The translations under genes were made by a program, and so were the position numbers. Below are positions 22,769-34,239 of a DNA stretch of 64,000 nt, piece by piece. Position 1 is the stretch's first letter, and each line of letters starts with the position of its first letter. This DNA comes from Loripinus fragilis. Its lineage: Eukaryota; Mollusca; Bivalvia; Lucinida; Lucinidae. The stretch lies in assembly GCA_964019695.1 (NCBI GenBank), contig OZ026520.1, positions 95,147,824 through 95,211,823 on the forward strand. The letters run 5' to 3'. Under the pieces are notes generated by a model. The model was given only the letters and a program-made list of their open reading frames with translations, did no database searches and was not told where the DNA came from.

Positions 22769-23132
22769 AGTAAGTAAGGGTGCAAAGATCAGGAGTCGAT
22801 ACAATCAAGTACCACGCCTGACCCAGGATACCAATGGGAAAGTGACAAACTCACAGTTAGACACCACAAACGAGAGTCAAGAGGTCAGTCCTTTCCCAGC
22901 AGGTGACCACAAAGCATATATAAACAGATGGGTACAAAGACATAGCAAACACAAGACAGAAAAAAACCATAAAAGATCCATAAAAGAAGTACCGCCTTGG
23001 AATGGTCAGTAAAATATTTTACTGGAGGGCTTAAACCGGTTTAACGGCGCCAACCTCACCCTTAATTCAGATGTGGATTAAGACACACAGATATTTGGTT
23101 TGCATGAAAGATCCCTAACTTATCAATGCATC
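22769..23132 (-). mobile_element. Penelope-like element, subfamily A, 3' region only
   Basis: It starts at the terminus agtaagtaagggtgcaaaga, contains cagtaaaatattttactg near 23008 and aaaccggtttaacggcg, and ends around tatcaatgcatca. It is inserted into the A copy to its left in the same orientation. A weak subfamily B-like stretch (catgactcacag-type block) follows at about 23180-23300. Confidence 0.85.
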
Positions 23133-23494
23133 AATACGACTTAAAGCTAGAGATTTCAAACCTGCACAGCTAAAAATGTAACAGTATTCAATGCATCATC
23201 ACAGAGAAACAATCAAACCAACTTTACTAAAGAAAAGGGTTCATAACTCACAGAGTGTCAGAGCTAAAGAAAACTCAAATGTCCTACAATGAACCCAGCC
23301 AAAGATTCCTTAATTAATGAATGCAATGTTCAAAGGATCATTACTCCATATAATTTCAAAAAGCCAGAGAGTGCACTCCAGATATTATGTCATTTTTATA
23401 TAAATAGGTTTCACTAAACTATTGGTAGGTTAAATGGTGATGAAATAAAAGGGTCGAAAATTCAAAGGCAAGTACGAGCGAAGTAAAAGTTATA

Positions 23495-23740
23495 ATTAAA
23501 TTCATGCTCAACTGAACTGAGCATGAAATTGCAAAAACTCATAAATCTACAATGCTGAAAGAAAATCATTTCTCTGGTTTTCGAACCCTCCTATGTTGTT
23601 TTACCCTGTTCATAAATGTGGAAATGCCAACAATTGTTGGTATTTTAACATTTGTGAGCAGGACAAATTTCATGTTCATTTGAATTGAGCATGAAAAAAG
23701 TTTAATAACCTCGAAACCAGATTTCTTGAATTCATATCTT
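23495..23740. repeat. Dispersed repeat J with palindromic ends, copy 1
   Basis: The left end holds ttcatgctcaactgaactga with gcatgaa following, itself a palindrome. The right end holds ttcatgttcatttgaattga with gcatgaa following. A second copy is at 37220-37455. Confidence 0.55.
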
Positions 23741-23864
23741 GTCTAATATGGCATGTTTTTGTTGATTCTTTATGATAAAGAGTAAGACTGTTTGCTCGAC
23801 ATGGTCCAAAATAAGAGTTTTATTTGCACTCAATATCAAGTAAGTGAATCATGAGAATTATAAC

Positions 23865-24112
23865 ATGGGCAGATCCAGAGGCGGACAGGGGTCCGGACCC
23901 CCTGAAAAATCACAAAAATATAGGGTTTTCTTAGGAATACTGATCCGTATCCCTTGAAAAACCAAGCCAGCATTCAATGTTGGGCCATCATCCACCCGCC
24001 AGTGAAACGCCTGATAATGGCCTGCTTTTAGTGGTAGTTCTCCCCTGATCAACTAAAAAAACCCGTCAGAGTTGGACCCCCTCTGGCAAAACTTTCTGGG
24101 TCCGCAGATGTA
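23865..24112. mobile_element. MITE H, copy 1
   Basis: The ends atgggcagatccagagg and ctttctgggtccgcagat are inverted relatives. The interior has gggccatcatccacccgcca, ggaccccct and atatagggttttct, all shared with 63097-63396. The central palindrome is partly lost here. The minus frame at 23858-24052 is within it. Confidence 0.75.
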
Positions 24113-24192
24113 TAATAAGGCTAAACTCGACCTCGATCAAGATTCTGTTCCTAACTATCTTTGAGGTTTATTAACGTCTTTTTTATGGGACA

Positions 24193-24365
24193 TCAGCAAA
24201 CAGTGCAGAACCAGGCTGTCCAATATTTGCTTACAGAAGCTTTGATTGAAAACTGAATGAAAATGGAAAAATACCACCCAGCACCCCTTAAAACGGAAAT
24301 GGACTGGTCCAATTGATAAGGGTGGAAATCTCTTATGTCATAAATTGGTTAAGATATGATAAATA
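24193..24365 (-). repeat. Dispersed repeat G, inverted copy
   Basis: It reads gcaaacagtgcagaaccagg, ggaaaaataccac, cttaaaacggaaatggac and tggtccaattgataag on the plus strand, the inverse of repeat G at 16677-16810. Confidence 0.7.
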
Positions 24366-25230
24366 TTGAGATACTACTTCCACAAAGAGTGTCATCAAGA
24401 GTGTCAAGACCCTACTTCCGCGACAAGGTCAACAAGTTAAATCGCTTTTAATAATATCAATTAAATCTATAAAATTTAGCTGATTGTTAATTGATGCTGG
24501 TTTGAAAACAGTTCTAAGACCGAGAATAGCATAGCCATTATTTTATGGTGATTTAATTTTTAAGTTCAAATGAGTCGTTTGAAAGTCTGTTTATACGATA
24601 ATCAAAAGTTAATAAAATAGCATGGATATTCCGCGACATTTGGCATTTCTGGTCATAAACATAACAAGGGTTTATATAGCTATGGTTTTCTCTTTAATTG
24701 CACGGCCATGGGCAAGACCACAGGCTGACATAAAGTTTTTATTCAATTATAAGCGCAACAACATACCACACTCTAAAAAGATACAGAAAATAGTCACAGA
24801 CATTTTTGAACCTGTTGCACTAAAACCCATCTAAACCATACTATTTGCGATACATTAAGGTGTTGTAACATTTTTCTTTCAATCAGTGTGTGTGTATGTG
24901 TGCGTGCGTACGCGCACCGATGTGTGTGTTTCATCAGTACCTACATTGTTTGTTATTACAAAAATGATTTTCAGAGAAAGAAATACAATTTTGTTTGGAA
25001 ACATATCCTTTGACCCCTCGATTTATATAATGGACCATCTCAAGTTTATTGTATCAAACCAGAAGGAAGAATCGATTTGTGCATAATTGATAAGAGAATA
25101 TGTGTATTTGTCAAGTTGACTTCAACAAAAGTATGCCAAAAACATCCAAGGACAAATTGATGAGCATGAGTCCCCTGCCACGTACCATATGTCAAATGCT
25201 ATGTTTTATGAAATCTATTCAACATTGGTC
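24366..25230. other. No gene; weak Penelope fragment and GT-rich tract
   Basis: Around 24680-24720, ttctctttaattgcacgg resembles a short piece of the Penelope coding end. A GT/GC-alternating tract sits at 24884-24916. The short frames at 24622-24834 and 24886-25086 have no motif I recognise. Confidence 0.45.
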
Positions 25231-26280
25231 AAAGTAAGAAAAAAGGCAAAGATCAGGAATCGAAACAATCAAGCACCACACCTGAGCCAGGATACCAATG
25301 GGAAAGTGACAACTTCACAATTCGAGATCACAAACGAGAGCCAAGAGGTCAGCTCTTTCCCAGCAGGTGACCACAAGACATCAATAAATAGAAGCGCACG
25401 AAAGCATAACAAGAACAAGACAGAAATAACATATATGATCCACAAAAAAAGCACCGCATTGGAACGGCCAGAAAACTATTATACTGGAGGGCTTAAACTG
25501 GTTTCACTGCGCGCCAACCTCACCGTTAGTTCAGATGTGGATCAAGACACATAGGTGCTTGGTTTGCATAAAAGACCATTAACTTATAAATGCACCATCT
25601 CCTAGAACATAAATCAGGATATAAAAAGGAGAAAAAGCAAAGATAATGCCTAAATAAAACTGAATACCAGAGCAAAAGAAATCCAACAGGTAAACCCCGG
25701 TGGGCCTGACAATAGCCAAAGGATCAGGCCCCTACCATCTCATCAAGATAAGTCTTTAAGATAAGTCTTTAAGTTGGAACCGTCATAGAGTCTGAAGTCC
25801 GACCCAACGGTGTGCAATTAAAGAGGAAAGCAAAGTTTCCAACCATGATTGGGTTGACCACCAAGCACGCAGTCTGTTGCAATGCCAATCTTTTTTATAA
25901 TGGAAATTATTTTAATGTAAAGCGCTGGAAAATTATTAAACCAACAATATTATTTCAATTTATACACGAAGTCACCTTAGAATTCAGGTTCCGAAAGTCC
26001 TTGGCGCAAGAGAGATTTAAGTTTAATTTGGAATTTAGATATCAAATCATAGTATCGTCTATAAAAATTAGAAAAGGTTTTGCGTCATTTATGATACCAA
26101 TAGCCTTGTTTAAGAAGTTTCTGAGTTAACGATTTATTGCGAGTGTTGAAGTCAGCAACATGGCTAGATGCTCTAGCAAAACGAATGAGTTGAGAGATAT
26201 AGATGTAGAGCGAGGAACATCACCATCTAAAATGGGAAAATGACAATTTCAAAATCGTCACGTTTATCATAAATTAAAAG
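25231..26280 (-). mobile_element. Penelope-like element, subfamily A, 5'-truncated (minus)
   Basis: The 3' terminus is at 25231 and the element runs leftward in its own sense. The stop and C-terminal frame lie near 25775-26200 on the minus strand, with frameshifts. The 5' edge is near 26277, inside the segment that reads YDKRDDF in the plus-strand copy at 29510. The palindrome is degraded here (cagaaaactattatactgg). The plus frames at 25189-25554 and 25812-26129 are antisense shadows. It lies head to head with the 27440-30506 copy. Confidence 0.85.
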
Positions 26281-27439
26281 ACATGGAACTGAACTAAAAA
26301 GGATTAAATTTTTGGAATCACATTTTCCTTTAGGTTTTAAAGATAATATACTTAAGGAATAAAGAAACGCAACAGACAAAAATATAGTTTTTGTGTGTTT
26401 AAATGACGGTTTGGTGAAATCTCTTTTGAAATTTTCGTATTGAGTATTTATAGCATGTGATGAAATACCAAAACGTCATTTTAACGCTACATTTTACGCT
26501 ACAAGATGAAAACATATGAAAACGTAAAATGTGACGTTAACTTTCGAATAAAGATCAAGAAACCCCGTCTTTTCCATGTTTGGTTATTTGGCGTCGACTT
26601 GACAATATGCAAATTAAACAAACGTTTAATCATATTCGTAATGCAGTCAAATATTGCGTCAAAACACGCTTCTTGAATGGTAAGATACACAATGGTAGTG
26701 AATAAACGATAAAACGACACTTAGAGCCGTCGGGTTTGTGTCGCTGGTGAATATACGGGATAAGATAAACCTAGAGACATCAGAACATGCTTTCTTGGGA
26801 AAAACTGACTTTTCAAATACCGTAGAAATACGCTGGTAAGGTGTTTATATTGACGTTAGCCAAACAAAACACGGCATAATGCAAGAGAAAACATTTGATT
26901 ACATGCCGAGAGTGAACACCAAACTTGTTATCTGTAACCTAAACTTTGTCACTAGACCATTTTATCATTAGAAAAGCTCATAAACATCATGGAAACCATT
27001 TAAACGTAGGATATCGATTTTTGGCGTCAGAATCGAGTTTTTTTGACGTCTGAAGTTCTCAAGTCATAATTCTTGAACAAAACGTCCTTGTAATGAATAA
27101 ATCTTAAGCAGAAAAGAAAGTTTACGCGTTTCACGCAGTATTCAGAGTTGACGTTAATGACGTTAAGCCGTTTTAGAATCCTACAGAAACGTCGCTATTT
27201 GATCATTTCCTTGATCCGCAATCTATGCCAAGACTTTTTAAAACAATAAACCGATGGTTGATTCAAACTTTGCTTTTATTGACCCTGTTTCAGCAGTTTA
27301 CTAAGGGGTTCAGGCTGGTTACGCGCATACCAAAATGATTACGTAATCGATGATTACGTTGAACCTGCTGTAATTTGACGGACACATACTGCTTCTATGG
27401 ATAAATAACATTTGCACTAAAAACTTGCTTCATATTGTA
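26281..27439. other. Spacer between head-to-head Penelope copies
   Basis: There is no gene. A 30-bp block at 26347-26377 (atacttaaggaataaagaaa onward) is the inverse of 27460-27490 at the start of the plus copy, so an inverted repeat brackets about 1.1 kb. The interior repeats gacgtta-type strings (26480-26540, 27148-27172), and a tgattacgt motif is repeated near 27340. Confidence 0.65.
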
Positions 27440-30400
27440 TGTTTATAATGACTTGAAGTGTTTGTTGCGTTTCTTTATTCCTTAAGTATATATACCATGA
27501 AGGTAATATTTCTAAAATGTCAGATTTTGGTGTTTTTTCTCTTTTGGGATGTAAAAAACATAAAAGTAGATCTCATGGTAAACTTGAAAATGGCAACATT
27601 AAGTGCAAAATTTGTACTGAAGAACGCATAAATACTTCTCTAAAGGATCTTTCTATAGCTTTAAATAATCATGATTGGCATTGCTTACTTTCATTTTTAA
27701 ATTCCTTGCCTATCTCAGTTAAGAGGCTAATAAACTTTACGATAGAGCTAACACATAATATAAAGCAGCACTTCTTTCAAGGTGTTATGTTCAACATTTC
27801 CTTAGTCCTTATATCGATTCTGAGGTCAACCATAAACCATATTTTATCAAAATTCCATTCATTAACAAAGGCATGGAGTTTATTGATTTACATAGTATCT
27901 TTAAAGATAATTTAGTGATTTCATCTATTCCAAATTACTTTAATAATTCTGAAACTCCTATCATTTGTTATAAATATAACAGACCAATTAGGCCTACTAT
28001 ATTTGACTTTAATAAAATTGTAACTGATATAAATAAAGATTCCAATACATCTGACTCCTGAGATTGTCAAAATTCTAATTATTTATATCCCCCTGCAGGA
28101 GATGTTATTAAAGGTAATCTAATTGTCATTCCTGGCGCTAGAGTTCGCAATATTATTTCTAAAGGTCCTAAATATAGATTTCTCTCTAATATTGATTTCC
28201 TTATATGTCTTTAGAGAGATCGCTGCTTCTTTAAATGACTTTAGTAACTGTTGGGGCAAATGGGAATATGTTGAACCTGATGCTTGAAGGAATGGAAGAA
28301 TAACATTTTTTAAAATAATTGATACTCGTATTTCATTTTACTCTCGTAATACACATCTTTTACCCACTAAATCTAAATTTTCATCTCGTCATCTTAAATG
28401 AGGTATCCAGGATTTTCATATGAACTATGTTTTGGCTCCAGCAGATAAAGCTGCTAACAATGTTGTAGTTGTTTGACGATTGTATTATATTAATTCTCTT
28501 AAGCGTGAGCTTGTTGACACTAATGCCTATAACCTGCACTCTTCTTTGAGTGAGATGGGCATGGTTGGCATACAGCCCTACATTACAGTGTCAAAGCTAA
28601 AGAAAATCAAGACAAAGTTCCTACGTTTTACTTGTTACCTAAACTTGATAAATAAAACCCTATAAAGCAAGATTTATTGCTGATTCTAGTTCGTATACCA
28701 CAACAGAACTTTCTTAAATGTTAACCTCGTGTCTTACAGCTGTTAAAAACGAGTTATCAAGTACTGTGAAAAGGTATATGAGAGATCCCGTAAAAACTAT
28801 TTTGGTCTATTAAAGATTCAGGTGAAATTTTAGATAAAGTTAAAGCTAGTGATTTCAATGCGACCAGTTTGTCTACAAATGATTTTTCTACTCTTTACAC
28901 TACTTTACCTCATAATTTAATTGAAGATAAACTTATTGATCTTATTGAAATAGCCTTCAATAGAAAAGGCTCTTCTTACCTTGCATGTAACGACAGAAAT
29001 GCATTTTTTACTTCGGAAAAACCTTAAAAAATATCATACATGGTCATGTCAAAATGTATGTGATGCGCTGACCGTTTTGTCGGACAACATTTCTATTCCA
29101 TTTGGAACCAAGCTGTATAGACAAGTAGTAGGGATTCCTATGGGCACTAATTGTGCTCCCCTGGTTGTTAATGTATTCCTTTTTTGTTATGAGAGGGACT
29201 TCATGATGTCTCTTTCTGATGATAAGCAGGCTGATGATATTGATGCGTTTAACATTACATCCAGATATTTGGACGATATTTTAAAACATGAATAATGCTT
29301 ATTTTGACAATATGGTAAAAGTAAGTAAGGGTGCAAAGATCAGGAATCGATACAATCAAGTACCACACCTGACCAAGGATATACCAAGAATATAAGTCAA
29401 ATATACCCATCAGAGCTCCAACTTAATAAAGTTAATACCTCTGATACCGAAGCTGCATTTATAGATTTGCATTTGTCTATTTCTACTGATATAGTGTCTA
29501 CCACAATTTATGACAAACGTGACGACTTCGCTTTTGAAATTGTCAATTTCCAATTTTTAGATGATGATGTTCCTCGCTCTACATTCTATGGAGTCTATAT
29601 CTCTCAACTCATTCGTTTTGCTTGAGCATCTAGCTTTATAACTGACTTTAACACTCGCAATAAATTGTTAACTCAGAATCTTCTTAAACAGGGCTATCGG
29701 TATCCTAAACCTCTCTTGCGCCATGGACTTTCTGAACCTGATTTCTATGGTGACTTGGTGTATAAATTGAAGATAATTGTTGGCTCTGATAATTTTTCAG
29801 CGCAATTCATTAAAATTTCTCATTATAAAAAGATTGGCTACAACAGTAATGTATTGCAATAGACTGCATGCTTGATGGTCAACCCAATCACGATTGGCAA
29901 CTTCTGTTTCCTCTTTATTTGCACGCCGGTGGGTTGGACTTCAGTTTCTATGACAGTTCCCACTTAAAGACGTATCTATTGATGAGATGGTAGGGACCTG
30001 ATGCTTTGGCTGTTTGTCGGGCCCACCGGGGCTTACCTGTTGAATTTCTTTTGCTCCGGTATTTAGTTTTATTTACTGTTAAGTTCTTATCTTTGCTTTA
30101 TCTCCACTTTATATATTGATTTATATGTTCTAGGAGATGATGCATTGATGGGTTAGGGGTCTTTCATGCTAACCAAACATCTATGTGTCTTCATCCACAT
30201 CTGAACAAAGGTTGAGGTTGGTGCACCTTTAAACAAGTTTAAGCCCTCCAGTAAAATATTTTACTGACTGATCCTAGGCGGTACTTCTTTTGTGGTTCTT
30301 TTCTGGGTTTTTTTCTGTTTTGTGTTTGCTATGCCTTTGTAAGCGTCTGTTTGTCTGTGCCTTGTGGTCACCTGCTGGGAAAGGGCTGACATTTTGGATC

Positions 30401-30506
30401 TCGTTTGTGGTGTCTAACTGTGAATTTGTTACTTTCCCATTGGTATCCTGGGTCAGTTGTGGTACTTGATTGTATCGATTCCTGATCTTTGCATCCTTAC
30501 TTACTT
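27440..30506 (+). mobile_element. Penelope-like retroelement, longest copy, degenerate RT
   Basis: This is the most complete copy. Frame 27517 onward starts MSDFGVFSLLGCKKHK and includes a CKICTE pair of cysteines. The second block (27873-28190, shifted) carries NYFNNSETPIICYKYN and ISKGPKYR. RT motifs follow: DFSTLYTTLPH at 28880-28912, GIPMGTNCAPL at 29131-29163 and the catalytic YLDD at 29266-29277. The C-terminal domain ends at a TAA at 29965-29967, and the 3' region carries the palindrome near 30249. Several frameshifts and stops make it inactive, and a 76-bp antisense copy of its own terminus sits at 29320-29395. The Penelope assignment is from the D-x-S-LYTT and MGT-APL motif style. 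I see no GIY-YIG domain, which some Penelope elements also lack. Confidence 0.8.
29320..29395 (-). mobile_element. Antisense Penelope terminus inside the RT frame
   Basis: gtaagtaagggtgcaaagat at 29321 begins an antisense copy of the family terminus, ending after ccaaggatataccaag. It separates codons for NMVK from the downstream QIYPSEL block (frame assignment from flanking translation). It is a later insertion, about 45 bp after the YLDD codons. Confidence 0.85.
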
Positions 30507-30514
30507 CTCTTCAA

Positions 30515-30660
30515 GAAGAAGAGAAAGCTGCTGGTTGCTTTGCTTTTATTGTCTTATAGATGTCTTGTTACTATGGATGTTCTGTGGCTCTTCCTCACCG
30601 TGCGTTTGTTGGACTGCAGTGTGTGCTTGTGATATTTTCTGATCATACTTACTTGCTTTT
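30515..30660 (+). mobile_element. Penelope-like subfamily B, short 3' fragment
   Basis: gctggttgctttgctttta, gtggctcttcctcaccgtgc and gatattttctgatcatactt match the subfamily B end. It lies directly after the subfamily A terminus at 30506. Confidence 0.7.
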
Positions 30661-31170
30661 TCTCTCTCTGCTGTTCGCTATAACATCCAACATCTTGCAA
30701 ATAAAGTAAGCTAACTCCAAATTTTAACATTATTGCATTGTCAGAAACATGTTTAAACCCTAATGTTAGTGATGACGATATTAGATTCCACTACTGTCAG
30801 AAGCCCTTTCGTAGAGATAGAGTTTACACTAACTACGGAGGAGTTATTATATATTAAAGACATTATTATATGTATAAGACGGCTGGATCTTGAAATTGAT
30901 CGGACTGAATATATTTGGCTAAAGCTAACCTTAAAACAAAACATGTCCTTTTTGGTCTCTTCTATAGACCACCAAATTCCCCAGCTTCTTCATTGGATGA
31001 TATTGGAACATCGATAGACCTAGCATTTGATACAATTATCTCAGACATAGTTGTAACTGGTTTACAAACGTGTTTATAATTTTCCCTCTTAAAAATCAAA
31101 TAATAACACCACCCCAAGTTGGGTTTACACACGGTGATTCTACAGTAAATCAACTTGTCTTCATAATTTT

Positions 31171-31404
31171 GCCGCGACATGAGATTTCCAACAATGTGGT
31201 ATGTGCGACAAGCAAAGCCTCAGATCAGCCTGGGCATACGTGCAGTCTGGTCAGAGCCTTTGCTGGTCGCTTGAATATTCTTTGAGTGTTAAGCTACTGA
31301 CCGAACATCATATGGAGTGTCTAAGCTTAAAAGGAGGCTGCACAGGCTCGTCTGAGTCTACACTTGTCAAAATACCACATTGTTGGAAATCACATGTCAC
31401 GGCT
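31171..31404 (+). mobile_element. MITE D inside the LINE, flanked by a 58-bp direct repeat
   Basis: It has the MITE D interior (tgcgacaagcaaagcctcag, aggaggctgcacaggctcgt) and right TIR. The left end has lost its first bases. A 58-bp LINE segment containing gggtttacacacggtgattc occurs on both sides (31103-31160 and 31413-31470) and so flanks the MITE as a direct repeat. The frames at 31070-31410 are read-through. Confidence 0.85.
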
Positions 31405-32361
31405 AATTAATTATAACACCACCCCAGTTTGGGTTTACACACGGTGATTCTACTGTAAATCAACGTGTCTACATATACATTAGCGTTTGTCAGACCCTGG
31501 ACGAAGACATTGAAGTTTGTGCTGTGTTTTGGGATAAAAAACACCTTCGACAGGGCCTGGCATTGTGGTCTAATAGCAAAACTACACCACTATGTATAAA
31601 TGGCTGTCCCAAGTGGTTCGAAAGTTACCTGTCTAATAGGTTTCAGAGTTAGGGTTTGTCAGGTGGAGACATAGACTGGATGGAAATAACAGGGCTCTAC
31701 ATTAGGGCCGCCAATATTTATTATATACATTAGTTTAAACTTTTATTTCTTATTTTTATAACACCATATGTACATATAATACAATAATGAAGTACTTAAA
31801 CAGATCATTTCAGAGTACAAAAAAGGATTTCAGAAGAAAGTATGTTGACTTTTGTAAATCTGTATACATTAACGATATTGTTTATGAGAAATTCAATCAT
31901 CTATCAGTATGTTTGCAGACGATACCAGTGGATCAACCTAATTCAGTGGCACATATTCTTAATAGCGACCTCAAGCTAATAGCTGTTCGGTCAAAAGCTT
32001 GGCTTGTTAATGCCAATCCAAATTAAACAGATAACTATTCTGATCCCGAAAAACCAATTAAATGAAACATTTAGTTCTACATTTCGCCTGTGTTCTAATA
32101 AAAGAAGTTAATTCACACAAACACTTAGGTCTATATCTGACGACCGCCTGTGACTGGCTAATTTATTTGGAATATATCCAAGAAATAATTTTATTAAGGT
32201 CCCTGAGATTTACAATAAAACTGATATGTCCGGAAAAAATATGTGTCACTTTTATAAGGTCAATTCTTGAATACGTTAACATAGTATGGGATTACTGTAC
32301 CAAGCAACTAAGGAATGAATTTGAGAAAATTCTATTAGAGGCAGAGCATTACTGGCACAAC

Positions 32362-32670
32362 ATGCGTGGATCCAGAAAGGTTTTTCAGGGTCCAATTCTG
32401 ACAACGTTTTTTTTTACTTTTTTAGTTGAGGAGGAGAGGACAGAGAATCCATATAACACTAAAAGCTGGCCATCATCGCCCACCAGCGAAACGCCATATA
32501 TATGGCGTTTCGCTAGTGGGCCAATGATAGTCCGACAATGAATGCTGGCTTGGTAGCCTTGGTGATTTTCCAGGGGATCCAGACCTCTAATGCTAAATAA
32601 AAACACCTATATATTTGTGGTTTTCCAGGGAGGGGTCCAGAACCCCTGCCCCGCCTCTGGATACGCGCAT
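32362..32670. mobile_element. MITE H inside the LINE, 7-bp TSD
   Basis: TIRs are atgcgtggatccaga at 32362 and tctggatacgcgcat ending 32670. GCACAAC occurs immediately on both sides (32355-32361 and 32671-32677). The centre is a palindrome, ccaccagcgaaacgccatat and its inverse near 32480-32522. It breaks the LINE reading frame shortly after the ILEYVNIVWDY block. The minus frames at 32385-32606 and 32593-32946 are shadows. Confidence 0.9.
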
Positions 32671-33365
32671 GCACAACAAAACAAATAAGTGTAAAGAAGT
32701 AATATGATAAACTTGGCTGGGCAAAAGTGTCTGATCGGCGTAGAGCACATAAGCTTCTGTTTTATAAAATGGATCATCAGTTTGTACCTCCATACTTATC
32801 TTATTTATTACCACCACATATAGGTGAAGTGATGACTTACTACTCTCTTTGCAATGCAGATACATACACACAGCTACATTCAAGAAATGCTCTATACGAA
32901 AATTATTTTCTTCCGTCTTGCATACGTGAATATAACATTTTTTCACCCAATTACAGAGTCAACAGCTGTATTCAAAATACTTATATCAGATGGTCCAAAA
33001 ATTACTAAATGGCTCGATAATGGCAAATGAATATACCAATCAATAAATATCAGAGATCGCACTGCATGCAGTTCATTAAACTATTACTTACACAGACGTA
33101 ACTTAGTACCAAGTCCCTACTGTGTCTGTGGAGCAATTGAGAATGATAGCCACTATCTTTTCTATAGTATGATGCTAACAGGGATCAAATGCTTATTGAT
33201 GTCATGAAGCATTCAAATGCAGCAGTTGACACACTACTGTATGTCAACAGAAAAATTTCAATGAACATAAACGAAGAATTTTCCAAGCCATTGAATTGTA
33301 TTTTCACAGATTAAAATTGTTACTGCCAGAGCTATCACTTAGTTATGTACTTCAACTAAATTTGC

Positions 33366-34170
33366 ACAAATGATCCACAAAAGAATAGTACCGCCTAGGA
33401 ACGGTCAGTAAAAATATTTTACTGGAGGGCTTAAACCGGTTTCACCCTTAGTTCAGATGTGGATCAAGACACATAGATGTTTGGTTTGCGTAAAAGACCC
33501 CTAATTTATCCATGCATCATCGCCTAGAACATATATATCAAGATATGAAATTGAGATAAAGAAAAGATAAGTACCCAACAGTACATAAAACTGAATAACG
33601 GAGGAAAAGAAATCCTACAGGTAAACCCTGGTGGGCCTGACAACAGCCAAAAGCATCAGGCCCCTACGATCTCATCAATAGACAAGTCTTTAAGTCGGAA
33701 CCGTCATGGAGTCTGAAGTCCGACCCATCGGTGTGTAATTCAAGAGGAAAGCGAACATGCAGACCATGAGTTCGTTTACGACCAAACATGCAGTCTGTTA
33801 CAATACATTAATGATATAGCCAATCTTTTTATAATGGGAAATTATTTTAATAAACTGCGCTGAAAAATCATTAGGGCCAACAATCTTCTTCAATGAATAC
33901 AACAAGTCACAATAGAATTCAGGTCCTGAAAGTCCTTGGCGCAAGGGAGAATTAAATCCAACTTGGAATTTAAATATGAAGTTATACTATCATCGATAAA
34001 ATTTAGAAAATGTTTTGCGAAGTTTATGATACCGATAGCCTTGCTTAAGAAGTTTCTGAATTAACAATTTATTGCGAGTGCTGAAGTCAGCAACATGGCT
34101 AGATGCTCTAGATAGCAAAACGAATTAGTTGAGCGACATAGACTCAATAAGATGTAGAGGGAGGAAAATC
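33366..34170 (-). mobile_element. Penelope-like element, subfamily A, internal fragment
   Basis: The minus-strand 3' region starts without its terminus at tgatccacaaaagaatagta. It has the palindrome with one extra A (33404), then the family stop and C-terminal region from about 33700. The 5' edge near 34165 (gcgacatagactc, gatgtagaggg) lies in the YGVYISQLIRF segment. No intact frame remains. Confidence 0.85.
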
Positions 34171-34239
34171 ACAGTCTAAGTCATTTATCATATGAGGTCG
34201 TGTCTGGGAGTGATATGACGACATGTTTTAAAATCGATA

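Larger units (their letters stand above)
30672..33330 (+). pseudogene. Decayed CR1/L2-like LINE (endonuclease to RT C-terminus)
   Basis: Pieces in changing frames follow the usual order. Endonuclease remnants come first: CQKHV / NPNVSDDDI near 30745, then IDLAFDTIISDIVVTG at about 31019. RT entry is VGFTHGDSTVNQLV at 31120. Next are LDEDIEVCAVFWDKK and WFESYLSNRFQ at 31500-31650. YINDIVYE is at 31868, and the catalytic FADD is at 31912-31923 in a shifted frame. Then come NSVAHILNSDLK, HKHLGLYL and FIRSILEYVNIVWDYCT at 32110-32310. The C-terminal LPSCIREYN and a VPSPYCVCG cysteine motif are near 32910-33130. The element is dead: stops, frameshifts, a deletion near 31690-31790, and insertions at 31171-31404 and 32362-32670. 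The clade call is by motif resemblance only. Confidence 0.85.

Noticed and set aside
28981..29295. Intact reverse transcriptase gene
   Set aside because: The GIPMGTNCAPL and YLDD motifs share a frame, but upstream blocks are in other frames and stops occur, so it is a relic.
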